31,414 nt of DNA from JBPBPI01 sp050954885 (GCA_050954885.1 JBPBPI010000117.1:1-31414); one strand, 5' to 3'. Shown: positions 1-8,927, counted from the first letter of the stretch. Notes: a model not told the origin generated them from the sequence alone. Numbers and translations are program-made.

Positions 1-94
1 ATCTGATGGCCGGATTGATCAATTACCAACTCAGAGATGATAAGCCATCATTAGAAAGCATCCTTAATTTGAATCCTTAAACGCAACTCGGGTT
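1..94 (+). mobile_element. C-terminal end of a transposase and possible IS right end
   Basis: The reading frame that opens before the window runs from base 3 to a TAA at 78-80 and encodes 25 residues ending in DDKPSLESILNLNP. A basic, KPSL-containing tail after an alpha-helical stretch is typical of transposases that end in a helical segment, such as IS982 or IS5-like ones. Just after the stop, ACGCAACTCGGGTT (81-94) could be the terminal inverted repeat. Its reverse complement, AACCCGAGTTGCGT, resembles IS982-type ends from memory, but this was not verified and the partner end lies outside the window. Transposase identity is probable; the family is uncertain. Confidence 0.4.
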
Positions 95-126
95 AATGTA
101 ATAAAAAATAACTTTAATGAAAACTA

Positions 127-501
127 TTATTTCAATAAAAGAAAAATACCAATAATAATAGTAACACCTCCAAATAAATTAATGAAAGATACTTTATCTT
201 GAAATATTAGATAGTTTCCAAAAAAAACTGAACATATAACAATAGAACTTAATATAGGATACACTTTAGTTGCATTAATATTATTTAAAAGTGCGAAAGA
301 CCAACATACAAAACTTAATACAAAAGCTACAACAGAAGATATAATCCATATGTCTGTAGCTAGGGTACATAAAAAACTAATACCTATTTTTTCAGCTGAA
401 AAAAATTTACTATAATGTAAAAGTCTAGATCTTAGTATCAATTGAGAATAGCTTGTAAAAAATATAACTAAAGAAGTTAATAAAAAGTTAATACTTATCA
501 T
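127..501 (-). CDS. EmrE/ArnE-like small multidrug-resistance-fold flippase
   Basis: This 124-residue protein is almost wholly hydrophobic, with four predicted transmembrane helices at about residues 3-23, 42-70, 73-97 and 104-123. The tail (FGGVTIIIGIFLLLK) and the conserved YPILS turn before helix 3 fit the SMR/EamA-half fold, which includes EmrE and the ArnE/ArnF subunits that flip undecaprenyl-phosphate-linked sugars. It is the last gene of a tightly packed run (5 bases after the methyltransferase stop) that also holds an ArnC/GtrB-like GT2 and a polytopic membrane protein. A role in flipping a lipid-linked sugar across the inner membrane is therefore more likely than drug efflux. The fold is well supported; the substrate is inferred from neighbours. 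Confidence 0.7.
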   Translation of the reverse strand: MISINFLLTSLVIFFTSYSQLILRSRLLHYSKFFSAEKIGISFLCTLATDIWIISSVVAFVLSFVCWSFALLNNINATKVYPILSSIVICSVFFGNYLIFQDKVSFINLFGGVTIIIGIFLLLK

Positions 502-506
502 TGTAT

Positions 507-1256
507 TTATTTCTTAGTCCACGAAGCTATAAAATATGGGAAAAGACATTTTCCTGGTAAAATATTATATAGTTGTTCCAATTTCATCAAAATTGGTGAA
601 ATAAGCTTTTTATACTTAGTGGGAAATCTGAATAATAAACTATTATAAATCAAGAAATAAGCTGGACCACCTAGGTAATACACTGTTTTAGAATCAAATT
701 TATTAAAATATTTAGAAATTAACATTTTGTGATCCAAAGCAGCTTCAGTGTTTTCTTCAAAATATTTGTCTTTTTTATACCAATATTTACGGACGGGTTC
801 CAAAAAGTATTTTTTATTAGGTTCAAACATCAGTAGCGTACCATTTGGTTTTAAAAGAGAATAAATATTTTCAAAAGTTGCATCTAGATCTGATACACAA
901 TGATGAAGGCCACCTATGATCATTACAAAATCGTACTCTTTTTTAAAACTCATATTTTTTGTTAGATCAACTTCATAAGATGGCCTGTTAAGAATTTTTT
1001 TATAATCCTCACATGCTTTATTTGAAATATCAAAACCTGATACCTGAGCTTTGGGAAAATATTCTAATAAAGATAATGAATTATAACCTGATCCACAAGC
1101 AAGATCAGCCACTTTTTTATTATTCAAATCTATATCTTTAAATAGATATTTGTATAAAAATTTATGTCGATATTCCATTGACGTCGGATCATAATAATGT
1201 GCTAAATATTCATCATGAATTAATTCATAATGATCTTTCTGTAAATTTTTAATCAT
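507..1256 (-). CDS. class I SAM-dependent methyltransferase in polysaccharide cluster
   Basis: The 249-residue protein has the Rossmann-type SAM-binding motif I, VADLACGSGYNSLSLL, at about residues 49-64. An acidic residue follows strand 2 (GFDIS), and the motif III/IV region DFVMIIGGLHHCVSDL lies at about 109-124, followed by LKPNGTLLMFEPN, the usual strand-5 signature. This matches the Methyltransf_11/25 type that methylates small molecules or sugars. The C-terminal third is lysine- and aromatic-rich and not recognised. The gene sits 5 bases downstream of the AsnB-like gene and 5 bases upstream of the small flippase, so it is probably co-transcribed. The likely job is O- or N-methylation of a sugar or its substituent, but the acceptor cannot be read from the sequence. 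Confidence 0.75.
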   Translation of the reverse strand: MIKNLQKDHYELIHDEYLAHYYDPTSMEYRHKFLYKYLFKDIDLNNKKVADLACGSGYNSLSLLEYFPKAQVSGFDISNKACEDYKKILNRPSYEVDLTKNMSFKKEYDFVMIIGGLHHCVSDLDATFENIYSLLKPNGTLLMFEPNKKYFLEPVRKYWYKKDKYFEENTEAALDHKMLISKYFNKFDSKTVYYLGGPAYFLIYNSLLFRFPTKYKKLISPILMKLEQLYNILPGKCLFPYFIASWTKK

Positions 1257-1261
1257 TGGTA

Positions 1262-3199
1262 CTAATCAACCTTTTGATTTAAGGGCTTAAGTTTTTTAAG
1301 CGTATTATGCGAAATAATGTAGTAAGGTTCTAAAATTTTTTGTTTATACCAAGTAACAAATACCATGAGTCCCCATAGTTCAAATCCATTTTCTTTTCGT
1401 CCTTCTATATGAGATTTAATAGCTTCTTGAATAAAATTTTTATTTAAAAAAGGGATAGAATCAAGCTGTTGAGAAGATAGAATATCAAGTAGTAATGTTT
1501 TGGCATCTTTTCTAAGCCATTGGTTAATAGGAAGACTAAATCCTTGTTTTTTAGCTTGTGAAATAGATTTTCCTATTTTTCTTTCAACTAATTCTCTTAA
1601 AATAAATTTTGATTTCCCTGATTGAGAAATTTTATAAGAAAAAGGTAAAGAAAGTCCAAAATTAACAATATCAGGATGTAATAATGGGGATCTTGATTCT
1701 AGACCATGAGCCATTGTCATACGATCAACTTTTGTTAAAATATCTGAAGGAAGATAATTTTCAATATCAATAAGCTGAAGGTTTAAAAGATTATTTTTAT
1801 CATCTAATTTTGATAATTTTGATGAACTAAAATTAATTTGTTCGTCAGAAGAAGATGTAAAAATTTCCTTAGCATCATCTGGGTGCCAACTTCCATTCCA
1901 AGTAAAATGAGCTTGTTCAGGAGAAAGATTAAAAGCTCTTAAAAAACGCATTAATTTATAATTAAAAGAAACTTTTTTATCTGATATAGGAATAAAATTT
2001 TTAAATTTATAACAGGCCGTACGTAAAGGAGATGGAAGATATTTAAAAATTTTTTGATACATCATGGTGGCTTTATAAGTTAAATATCCCCCAAAAATTT
2101 CATCTCCCCCATCTCCACCTAACATAACTTTGTATCTTTTAGAGACTTCTTTCGCCAAAACCCAAACAGCCAAAGACGAGGAATCTGCAAGAGGATCATC
2201 AGAATGATAAACAGTGTCTAAAAAACTTTCCAGATTTTTAGAAGAAAATGGTATTGGATTTATCTTCACACCAAGTTTATTTGCTACAAGCTTTGCTTGA
2301 CCAAATTCACTAAAGTTCTGATCTTGAAAATCAACGCAATAAGCTTCGGTCAAAGAACCTTGCATGGCTGCATAATATCCAACTAACGAAGAATCAATTC
2401 CTCCAGAAAGAGCTAGAGTAATAGGAACTTCACTTCGACTTCCTATTTTAACACTTTGTATTAAATGATTATCTAATTGATCAATAGCTTCATTGATACT
2501 TAAATTTTCAACAGACGAAACAACTTTTGGATGCCAATAAGATTCAATTTTTATACCTTTGAGAGAAACATGCATCCAACATCCAGGCTTTAACTTATGT
2601 AATTTATTTAATAAAGTAGAATTGCCAGGTACATAATTGAGACATAGATATTGCTCAAAAGCGTTTGAATTTATATTTAAGGAAAAATCAGCAATGTATG
2701 CCAATGATTTTATTTCTGATGCAAAACTAAAGATATTATTTTCAAAAAAATAAAAAAGCGGTTTTTCCCCTATACGATCTCTAGCTAAAAAAAATGTTTT
2801 TTCTTTTCTGTCATATATAGCAAATGAAAACATTCCTATAATCTTTTCACAAACTTTTTCACCCCACTGTATATAGCCGTTTATGATAACTTCGGTATCT
2901 GAGGTTGTAAAAAAGTTATGTCCTAAATCAGCTAACTCTTTTTTTAATTCTATAAAATTATAAATTTCTCCATTAAAACTAAGAACATATCTCTCATCTT
3001 TTGAAAATAAAGGTTGCTCTCCATTTTTAATATCAATAATAGACAAGCGTCTATGAGCTAGAAAAAAAGGAGATTCTAGAAAGTAAGCCCCAGCATCAGG
3101 ACCTCTATGACTTAATAAATTAGTTGCATTAATAAGCTTTTGTTCATCTAAAATATTATTTTGCGTATTCCAACTTACATATCCAAAAATTCCACACAT
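1262..3199 (-). CDS. asnB: glutamine-dependent asparagine synthase-like amidotransferase (AsnB family)
   Basis: The 645-residue protein has both family domains. An Ntn-type class II glutaminase begins MCGIFGYV, with the catalytic Cys2 exposed after Met removal, followed by SHRGPDAG and AHRRLSIID. An ATP-pyrophosphatase synthetase domain carries the PP-loop ALSGGIDSSLVGY near residues 262-274 and GGDGGDEIFGGY near 360. All key residues look intact. Family members in primary metabolism make asparagine, but those inside polysaccharide clusters often amidate sugar carboxylates, as proposed for WbpS in Pseudomonas and WbtH in Francisella. With a WbpO/TviB-like dehydrogenase and WbpP/TviC-like epimerase in the same cluster, amidation of a HexNAc-uronic acid is a reasonable inference. 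Housekeeping asparagine synthesis remains the alternative. Confidence 0.9.
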   Translation of the reverse strand: MCGIFGYVSWNTQNNILDEQKLINATNLLSHRGPDAGAYFLESPFFLAHRRLSIIDIKNGEQPLFSKDERYVLSFNGEIYNFIELKKELADLGHNFFTTSDTEVIINGYIQWGEKVCEKIIGMFSFAIYDRKEKTFFLARDRIGEKPLFYFFENNIFSFASEIKSLAYIADFSLNINSNAFEQYLCLNYVPGNSTLLNKLHKLKPGCWMHVSLKGIKIESYWHPKVVSSVENLSINEAIDQLDNHLIQSVKIGSRSEVPITLALSGGIDSSLVGYYAAMQGSLTEAYCVDFQDQNFSEFGQAKLVANKLGVKINPIPFSSKNLESFLDTVYHSDDPLADSSSLAVWVLAKEVSKRYKVMLGGDGGDEIFGGYLTYKATMMYQKIFKYLPSPLRTACYKFKNFIPISDKKVSFNYKLMRFLRAFNLSPEQAHFTWNGSWHPDDAKEIFTSSSDEQINFSSSKLSKLDDKNNLLNLQLIDIENYLPSDILTKVDRMTMAHGLESRSPLLHPDIVNFGLSLPFSYKISQSGKSKFILRELVERKIGKSISQAKKQGFSLPINQWLRKDAKTLLLDILSSQQLDSIPFLNKNFIQEAIKSHIEGRKENGFELWGLMVFVTWYKQKILEPYYIISHNTLKKLKPLNQKVD

Positions 3200-3202
3200 C
3201 TT

Positions 3203-4165
3203 TTAACTAATATTTTCCTTGTTCCAGACTTTTCGAATTTTATATTTTGTTTTTTCACTTGTACTGTAATAAATTCTAGCAATAACTTCGGCAATAATTC
3301 CTGTTAAAATTAATTGGAGAGAACAAGTGAAAAGTAAAATGGCAAGGGAAAACCATCCACTATGATCTCTTACAACAGGCGTATTATAAAATAAAGCCAT
3401 TACAATAAGCCATGCAGAAATAACAAATGCTATACTGCATAAAATAAATGCAATTTTTCCAAAAATTCTTATAGGTCTATCTATATAGTGGGTGAAATAA
3501 CAAAGAAAAAAGAGATCTAAAAAAACATTTAAAGTTCTAGAAATACCATAATTGGATTTGCCATAAGGACGTTCTATATTTTCAATAACTACTTGATCTA
3601 TTTTTGCACCTACTGCACGTGCATAAATTGGAATAAAACGATGATTTTCTCCTAAAAGAGAAATATCTTTAATAATATCAGCATGATATGCTCTAAAAGT
3701 AGTGCCAATATCTCGAATTTCTAGACCTGATATTTTTCGTAGAAGAAAATTAGCAACTTTAGATGGCCATCTCCTTATTATGCCTTCTTTTCGCTCTTTT
3801 CTCCAGCCACAAACGACATCATTACCTTCTTTAATTTTATCAAGAAAAGCAGGAATATCACCAGGAAAATGCTGAAGATCTGCATCCATAGAAATTATGA
3901 TCTCTCCACTTGCAGCGCTTAAACCTGCTTGAAGAGCTGCTGTTTGACCATAATTTTTACGCAATTCAATAATTTTTGAATTATTAAGATTCTTTGTATT
4001 TTCTTTTAGAACTTTTAATGTATCATCAGTACTACCATCATCAACAAAGACAATTTCAAAGCTATATGAATGCTCAAGACTTTTAAATACATTACTTATT
4101 GATAATAATAATTCTTCTATAGATGATGATTCATTATATACAGGCAAGACAATACTAACGAGCAT
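3203..4165 (-). CDS. ArnC/GtrB-like family 2 glycosyltransferase (polyprenyl-phosphate type)
   Basis: The N-terminal GT-A domain starts SIVLPVYNE, has VDDGSTDDT (nucleotide binding) and SMDADLQHFP, the DXD-type metal site. A C-terminal part with two hydrophobic helices (IAFILCSIAFVISAWLIVM and LAILLFTCSLQLILTGIIA) gives the layout of dolichol/undecaprenyl-phosphate transferases such as ArnC, GtrB and DPM1. These load a sugar from a nucleotide donor onto undecaprenyl phosphate at the cytoplasmic face. I chose the ATG at 4165 (320 residues) over the one at 4177 because GAGG lies six bases upstream of it and the family normally starts a few residues before SIVLPVYNE. It overlaps the upstream membrane-protein gene by 11 bases, which implies translational coupling. 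Confidence 0.85.
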   Translation of the reverse strand: MLVSIVLPVYNESSSIEELLLSISNVFKSLEHSYSFEIVFVDDGSTDDTLKVLKENTKNLNNSKIIELRKNYGQTAALQAGLSAASGEIIISMDADLQHFPGDIPAFLDKIKEGNDVVCGWRKERKEGIIRRWPSKVANFLLRKISGLEIRDIGTTFRAYHADIIKDISLLGENHRFIPIYARAVGAKIDQVVIENIERPYGKSNYGISRTLNVFLDLFFLCYFTHYIDRPIRIFGKIAFILCSIAFVISAWLIVMALFYNTPVVRDHSGWFSLAILLFTCSLQLILTGIIAEVIARIYYSTSEKTKYKIRKVWNKENIS

Positions 4166-5696
4166 AACCGTCCTCATTTTTAAATGTAGTTTTCATGATT
4201 TTTTTATAACAAAAATTTATAAATAGTTGAAAATAATAAAGTGCTATTATTAAAAATAATGAATTAACCAAGATGTGGTATGTTGCAACAAAATAATGAA
4301 CTATTAAAATAGATTCCATTAAAAGCATAAAGCAAGAAGGTATTATACTCAAAGCTAAAAACATTACTATAACACTTATCTTTCTATAAAACAAGATTAA
4401 CATCATAATTGACACAAGAAAAATCCCGTAAATTCCCCAGGAATAAAAAGCTATTAATTTTATACCAACTAAATTTGATTTAATAATAAAATCAGAAGTA
4501 TTATTTTTTAAATGTGGTAGTAAATTTGTAACAGAAAAAAGTGTAGTGAAATTAGTGAATTTATTTTTGTATATTTGATATACTTCTTTCGGATAAAAAA
4601 TCCATAATTTAATGTAATAAGTCAAAAGTGCTTTTTCATATTTTGAGCTTAAATAATTTGCAGAAGGATCTATTTTATGAGCTAGATTTTCACCTACGTC
4701 ATCTAACCATTTTATCCCCTCTCGTGTTGCAAGATCAGAAGAATCTATACCTAGAGCTAATACTAAAGGATGAGTAACAGAATGATATATTCTATTATCT
4801 GCATCATTTTGTTTCTCTTCAATCGATTTTATATTCAAATACCAAGAAGATTGAAATGCTAGAACAAAAGTAATTAAAGTAAGAGGTATTAAAAAAAATC
4901 TTTTTAACTTAGATCTAATTATTTCATTAGTAACAAAATATGAAAATAAAGACGAAAGAAATAGTACGTAGTATATAATAGGTGTATGGGAAGTTCTAAA
5001 ATTAGAATAATAAGCACCAAAAAGTCCAATTAAAAATCCAAATACTACAAATTTATATCCAAATCTTTTTAAACCATATAAATATAAAATAGATAATGAT
5101 ACAAGAAAAAGGAAATTGGGTATTAGAAAAGGATATAAAAATAAACGATGAGTTAAATCCACACAATATATTAAAAAATATGATGTTGTACTAAAACAGA
5201 GAACATATAATGGACTCATTCCTACTTTTAAAAGTAAAAATGAAAAGCTTAATAACATAAAGACTTTTATGATTGTTAAAACAATTGAGAGTTCAGATAA
5301 AGAGATGCTAGGGAATATTTTAAATATTAAACTTAATAAATTACTAAGCGAAGGTTCATTTAGTACATAAAATTGTGAACCAGAGCAAATATTTTCTTTT
5401 CCAGATGATAGATCACCAAATATTTTATTTATCGGTGTGTTAATGTCATCTTTTTTTAAAAGAAACGAACTTGAGAAATTTTCTTCTTTTCCACAAAAAA
5501 CTTTTCCATATGCTTTATTTAACGAAGATAACCCATGGCTATCATTTGATATAGGAGTCATAATTGGCTTTAAATACTGAGCATCAAGTATAACAAACCC
5601 TACAAATAAAAAAATAAATAGTTTAAAGGTTTCTGTCCAAGAGCGTTCACTACTATGTAAAATATTTCCAACAAAAAATTTATTAAAATAAGTCAT
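4155..5696 (-). CDS. polytopic membrane protein, probable GT-C-type glycosyltransferase
   Basis: The 513-residue protein has a cytoplasmic N-terminus, a first helix near residues 24-40, and then a soluble loop of about 80 residues with cysteines at 68 and 103. A large bundle of hydrophobic helices follows from about 130. A second soluble stretch at roughly 285-390 contains HSVTHPLVLALGI and YEKALLTYYIKLWIFYPKEV, and a final group of helices completes the protein. Many-helix architecture with extracytoplasmic loops fits GT-C transferases that use polyprenyl-phosphate sugars, but I see no diagnostic catalytic motif beyond an Asp (SNDSHG, 51) after helix 1. The start ATG directly follows the dehydrogenase stop, and the stop lies inside the next GT2 gene. 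Together with the GT2 and small flippase, it may transfer the flipped sugar onto the polymer; a Wzy-type polymerase is an alternative. Confidence 0.55.
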   Translation of the reverse strand: MTYFNKFFVGNILHSSERSWTETFKLFIFLFVGFVILDAQYLKPIMTPISNDSHGLSSLNKAYGKVFCGKEENFSSSFLLKKDDINTPINKIFGDLSSGKENICSGSQFYVLNEPSLSNLLSLIFKIFPSISLSELSIVLTIIKVFMLLSFSFLLLKVGMSPLYVLCFSTTSYFLIYCVDLTHRLFLYPFLIPNFLFLVSLSILYLYGLKRFGYKFVVFGFLIGLFGAYYSNFRTSHTPIIYYVLFLSSLFSYFVTNEIIRSKLKRFFLIPLTLITFVLAFQSSWYLNIKSIEEKQNDADNRIYHSVTHPLVLALGIDSSDLATREGIKWLDDVGENLAHKIDPSANYLSSKYEKALLTYYIKLWIFYPKEVYQIYKNKFTNFTTLFSVTNLLPHLKNNTSDFIIKSNLVGIKLIAFYSWGIYGIFLVSIMMLILFYRKISVIVMFLALSIIPSCFMLLMESILIVHYFVATYHILVNSLFLIIALYYFQLFINFCYKKIMKTTFKNEDGYAR

Positions 5697-6992
5697 TTAT
5701 AACTTCCATAAAAATATATTTGGATTTATATCAATTTTTTCCACACAATTTTTTAAGTCTGCAATGAGGCCTTTTTTATTTTTTAAAAGTTTCTCAAGTA
5801 AAGAGCCTCCACCATCTATAAAAGATTGATGTTTAACGGCTACTATAACTGCATCAGCTGGAATTAATTCATCAATCGGTATTAAATTCAATCCATATTC
5901 ACTGTATACTGATGTTGCATCTACATGCGGGTCACACAATTGTATTTTAACGCCGAATTTTTCTAATTCTTTGATAATATCAATTACTTTTGTATTTCTT
6001 ATATCTGGAACATTTTCTTTAAAAGAAAATCCTAAAATTGTTATGAGTGGAGGAAAAGATGAAATATTATTATTTTTAAGTATATTTTTCATTATATTGT
6101 TAGCAATATATTCGCCCATATGATTATTTATTCTTCTACCAGATAAAATAACTTCTGGATGATAACCTAATTTTTCTGCACAATGTGTTAGATAATATGG
6201 ATCTACTCCTATGCAATGGCCCCCAACTAAACCAGGTTCAAAGCGAGCAAAATTCCATTTGGTGGATGCAGCTTCCAATACATCATATGTATTGATGTTC
6301 AACTTATGAAAAATAATAGATAATTCATTTATGAGTGCAATATTTACATCTCTTTGAATATTTTCAATTACTTTAGCTGCTTCAGCTGTTTTAATATTTG
6401 AGCTTTTAAAGACACCTGCTGAAATTATGCTGTCATATAGCTGAAAAACTGTTTCAAGAGTTTCTGCATTTGATCCCGAAACAATTTTTTTAATATTTTC
6501 AAGACGATGTTTTTTGTCACCTGGATTTATTCGCTCTGGTGAATAACCTACACCAAAATCTATATTATATTTTAAACCAGAAATTTTTTCTAATATCGGT
6601 ACACATTCATCTTCTGTAACTCCAGGATAAACAGTTGATTCATAGATAACAATATCACCTTTTTTTAAGATTTTTCCAACAGTATTTGTAGCTGAAAGAA
6701 TCATAGAAAGATCAGGCCTATTGGCGTCTTTTATAGGGGTGGGAACAGTAATAATATATATAGACGATTTTTCTAGATTTTCTTCCTGAAATGTGAAAGA
6801 AAGATTTTTTATCTTTAGCAAATCCTCATCTGTTTCAAGAGTTCTATCTATGCCATTTTGTAACTCTAAAATACGTTTTTTATCTATATCATATCCAACT
6901 GTTTTATAGCCTTTTTTTCCAAAAGCTACAGCCAAAGGAAGGCCTACATAACCCAATCCAATAATTGTTAAAATTTTATCATTAATCATCAT
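5697..6992 (-). CDS. UDP-N-acetylhexosamine 6-dehydrogenase (WbpO/TviB type)
   Basis: The 431-residue enzyme has the NAD-binding N-terminus TIIGLGYVGLPLAVAFGKKG, the ETDEDLL segment typical of the WbpO/TviB branch, and YESTVYPGVTED. The catalytic-cysteine loop GGHCIGVDPYYLTH is followed by GYHPEVILSGRRIN. This family oxidises C6 of UDP-GlcNAc or UDP-GalNAc twice, using two NAD+, to give a UDP-HexNAc-uronic acid in the cytoplasm. The length is normal and no catalytic residue is missing. Two adjacent ATGs (6992, 6989) are possible starts. The upstream 640 bases hold no gene, so it may head its own transcript; the stop is followed immediately by the next ATG. The branch assignment is firm; exact substrate (GlcNAc or GalNAc form) is inferred. 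Confidence 0.9.
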   Translation of the reverse strand: MMINDKILTIIGLGYVGLPLAVAFGKKGYKTVGYDIDKKRILELQNGIDRTLETDEDLLKIKNLSFTFQEENLEKSSIYIITVPTPIKDANRPDLSMILSATNTVGKILKKGDIVIYESTVYPGVTEDECVPILEKISGLKYNIDFGVGYSPERINPGDKKHRLENIKKIVSGSNAETLETVFQLYDSIISAGVFKSSNIKTAEAAKVIENIQRDVNIALINELSIIFHKLNINTYDVLEAASTKWNFARFEPGLVGGHCIGVDPYYLTHCAEKLGYHPEVILSGRRINNHMGEYIANNIMKNILKNNNISSFPPLITILGFSFKENVPDIRNTKVIDIIKELEKFGVKIQLCDPHVDATSVYSEYGLNLIPIDELIPADAVIVAVKHQSFIDGGGSLLEKLLKNKKGLIADLKNCVEKIDINPNIFLWKL

Positions 6993-7632
6993 ATAGTTTT
7001 ACTTTTAATTCATCTATAAATTATATATTAAACAATATTATTTTCTAATCACAGTAAGCTCTTTAATAAATTTTTAAAATTTAGTTTTTATTCTAAATTT
7101 AAAAAATATTTATGTGTTTATTTGAATTCTGTGAAGAAAATTCCGAATACTGTCTTTTAGTTGTTTTTGCCAAAAAACTTTTTAAAATATAAATAAATGT
7201 TTCCTCAAAATTTAAAAATTTTTAACCTGAGAAGATCTTAAAATCTATCTTTTTAAGATTCTTTCACAAAATCTAATAAATTTAATCTTATAAAATAATA
7301 AGCATCTATATACTATAAGTTTTTACATTTAAATAAAATTAAAATTTCTAAAAAATATTTTGATCAACATATAAGGTTTTTTTATAAATAGCAAATTATT
7401 TATCATTTAACTTTATTTATGGATAAAGATAAAATAAGTCAATGAATTGGTGACGTTAGAGTATTATTTTAAAGAGCTAAATCTTTAAAATAATTTTCCA
7501 AACGTGACATATTATATAACTTTTAAATGATAAAATGTTTTAATGTTAACATTAATTCATTGATAACCATCATTTCTTAATTTTATATTTTTAAAATTAA
7601 AAACGAATTATTTAAATTGTAAGTTTAATATT
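6993..7632. other. 640-base gene-free AT-rich spacer
   Basis: No reading frame with a recognisable product or start signal is visible on either strand between the dehydrogenase and epimerase genes. The stretch is extremely AT-rich, with many short A and T runs. The one ordered structure is the palindrome described at 7448-7509. Since flanking genes are otherwise tightly packed, the gap could hold the promoter for the 5697-6992 operon or be the remains of a lost gene or mobile element. I cannot place a convincing -35/-10 pair because the base composition gives many chance matches. Confidence 0.6.
7448..7509. repeat. perfect 12-bp hairpin inside a longer imperfect palindrome
   Basis: ATTATTTTAAAG (7463-7474) and CTTTAAAATAAT (7483-7494) form a perfect 12-base stem with an eight-base loop. 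Outside it, TGGTGACGTTAGAGT on the left and the complement of TTTCCAAACGTGACA on the right match imperfectly, extending the symmetry to about 60 bases. It lies 124 bases beyond the epimerase stop on the transcribed strand. No uridine run follows, so it is a poor intrinsic terminator. A MITE remnant or structured RNA element is possible. Confidence 0.4.
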
Positions 7633-8589
7633 TTAATTTGAATTGAGATACCAAAAAACAGTTTTAGCAATTCCTTGATGAGCATTTATACTTGGATTAT
7701 ATCCAAATGCATTACAAGCTTTAGAAATATCAGCATAAGAATGTGTAATGTCTCCTGGACGAAAATCTCGATAGGTAGCCTCAATATTTTCTTTATCTAG
7801 AGCTTTTCTTATTTCATTAAATAATTCATTTAAAGTTACACGTCCTCCAGCAGCAATATTAAACACAGTATGACCTTTTATGTTATAGTTTAAAGCTGCG
7901 ATGTTCGCATCAACGACATTTTTAATGTAGGTAAAATCTCGCGAGGTATTTCCATCGCCATTGATATAAACAGGTTCATCATGAATAAGATTGTCAATCC
8001 AAAGTGGTATAACTGCTGCATAGGCGCCTTTCGGATTTTGACGAGGTCCGAAAACATTAAAATAACGCAATCCTATTATGGACATATCATAACAACGAGC
8101 GAAAACATCTCCGTATGATTCATTAATAGCCTTTGTAAGTGCATAAGGAGATAATAAATTACCCTTGTCTGTTTCTTCTTTTGGAAGTTTTTCAGAATCC
8201 CCATAAACAGAACTTGAAGAGGCATACAAAAATTTGCTGACTTTACATTTTTGAGCAGCTGTTAACATGTTAACAAATCCGGTCACATTTACATCTGTTG
8301 AAATATGAGGTGTTTCAAGAGAACGTGGAACGCTACCTAATGCTGCTTGATGAAGAACAACATCGACATCTTCCATCATTTTTAAACATAAACTATAATC
8401 TCTAATATCACCTTCAACAAAACTAAATTTTTGACGAGGATTTGAGATTGAATTTTTTATATCTTCTATATTATGTCGAAATCCTGTTGAAAAATTGTCA
8501 AGGCCAATAATTTCATAACCTTTTTCAAGAAGATCAATTGCAAGATTACTGCCAATAAAACCCGCAACTCCACTGATAAAAATACGCAT
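7633..8589 (-). CDS. UDP-N-acetylhexosamine 4-epimerase, NAD-dependent SDR (WbpP/TviC type)
   Basis: This extended SDR begins MRIFISGVAGFIGSNLA, with the GxxGxxG NAD site, and continues LDNFSTGFRHN, VEGDIRDY and HQAALGSVPRS, which are signatures of the WbpP/TviC group. The catalytic triad is visible as SSSSVYGDS and YALTK, and GLRYFNVFGPRQNPKGAYAA is the usual substrate-binding stretch. It interconverts UDP-GlcNAc/UDP-GalNAc or the uronic acid forms at C4. The reading frame is open for 25 codons further upstream, but I chose the ATG at 8589 (318 residues) because family homology starts exactly there. Paired with the WbpO/TviB-like dehydrogenase at 5697-6992, it should supply a UDP-GalNAc-uronic acid type precursor. 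Confidence 0.88.
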   Translation of the reverse strand: MRIFISGVAGFIGSNLAIDLLEKGYEIIGLDNFSTGFRHNIEDIKNSISNPRQKFSFVEGDIRDYSLCLKMMEDVDVVLHQAALGSVPRSLETPHISTDVNVTGFVNMLTAAQKCKVSKFLYASSSSVYGDSEKLPKEETDKGNLLSPYALTKAINESYGDVFARCYDMSIIGLRYFNVFGPRQNPKGAYAAVIPLWIDNLIHDEPVYINGDGNTSRDFTYIKNVVDANIAALNYNIKGHTVFNIAAGGRVTLNELFNEIRKALDKENIEATYRDFRPGDITHSYADISKACNAFGYNPSINAHQGIAKTVFWYLNSN

Positions 8590-8927
8590 AACTTTAACTA
8601 TGTTCCAATGATTTTTTTTGTAAAAAGATAATATATTTCTATCTAATTTTTTATCAACACACAACTAGTTTTAATTTAATCAAATAGTTTTAATTGATTA
8701 TAGTTGATAACATAAAAATTTATTTTTAAAATATTATACTAAATTCAAGCAAAGTACCTTTTTGTTGCAGTTGAGTTATCACATTTTTGGAATACCGCAT
8801 ACCAATGAAATTCAATTGTTCTAGAAAAAATTTATGTATAATACAGAATGCTGATTATCTCATCTATATTAACATCATCACTTATACTTAAAATTAGTCC
8901 AATAATTATTAATAAATATGCTAACTA
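8590..8927. other. 338-base gene-free AT-rich spacer
   Basis: No credible gene on either strand. The segment at about 8773-8808 contains GTTATCA, GGAA and GCATAC in this order; a similar ordered set occurs on the opposite strand near 15658-15686, between wzx and tssG. The spacer presumably contains the epimerase promoter, but no pair of boxes stands out from the AT background. Confidence 0.5.

Noticed and set aside
7000..7600. Sigma70 promoter upstream of the dehydrogenase
   Set aside because: The sequence is so AT-rich that several weak box pairs occur by chance; none is better than the others.
8590..8664. 25-codon upstream extension of the epimerase
   Set aside because: The extension is not family-like, and the ATG at 8589 begins exactly at the NAD-binding strand.
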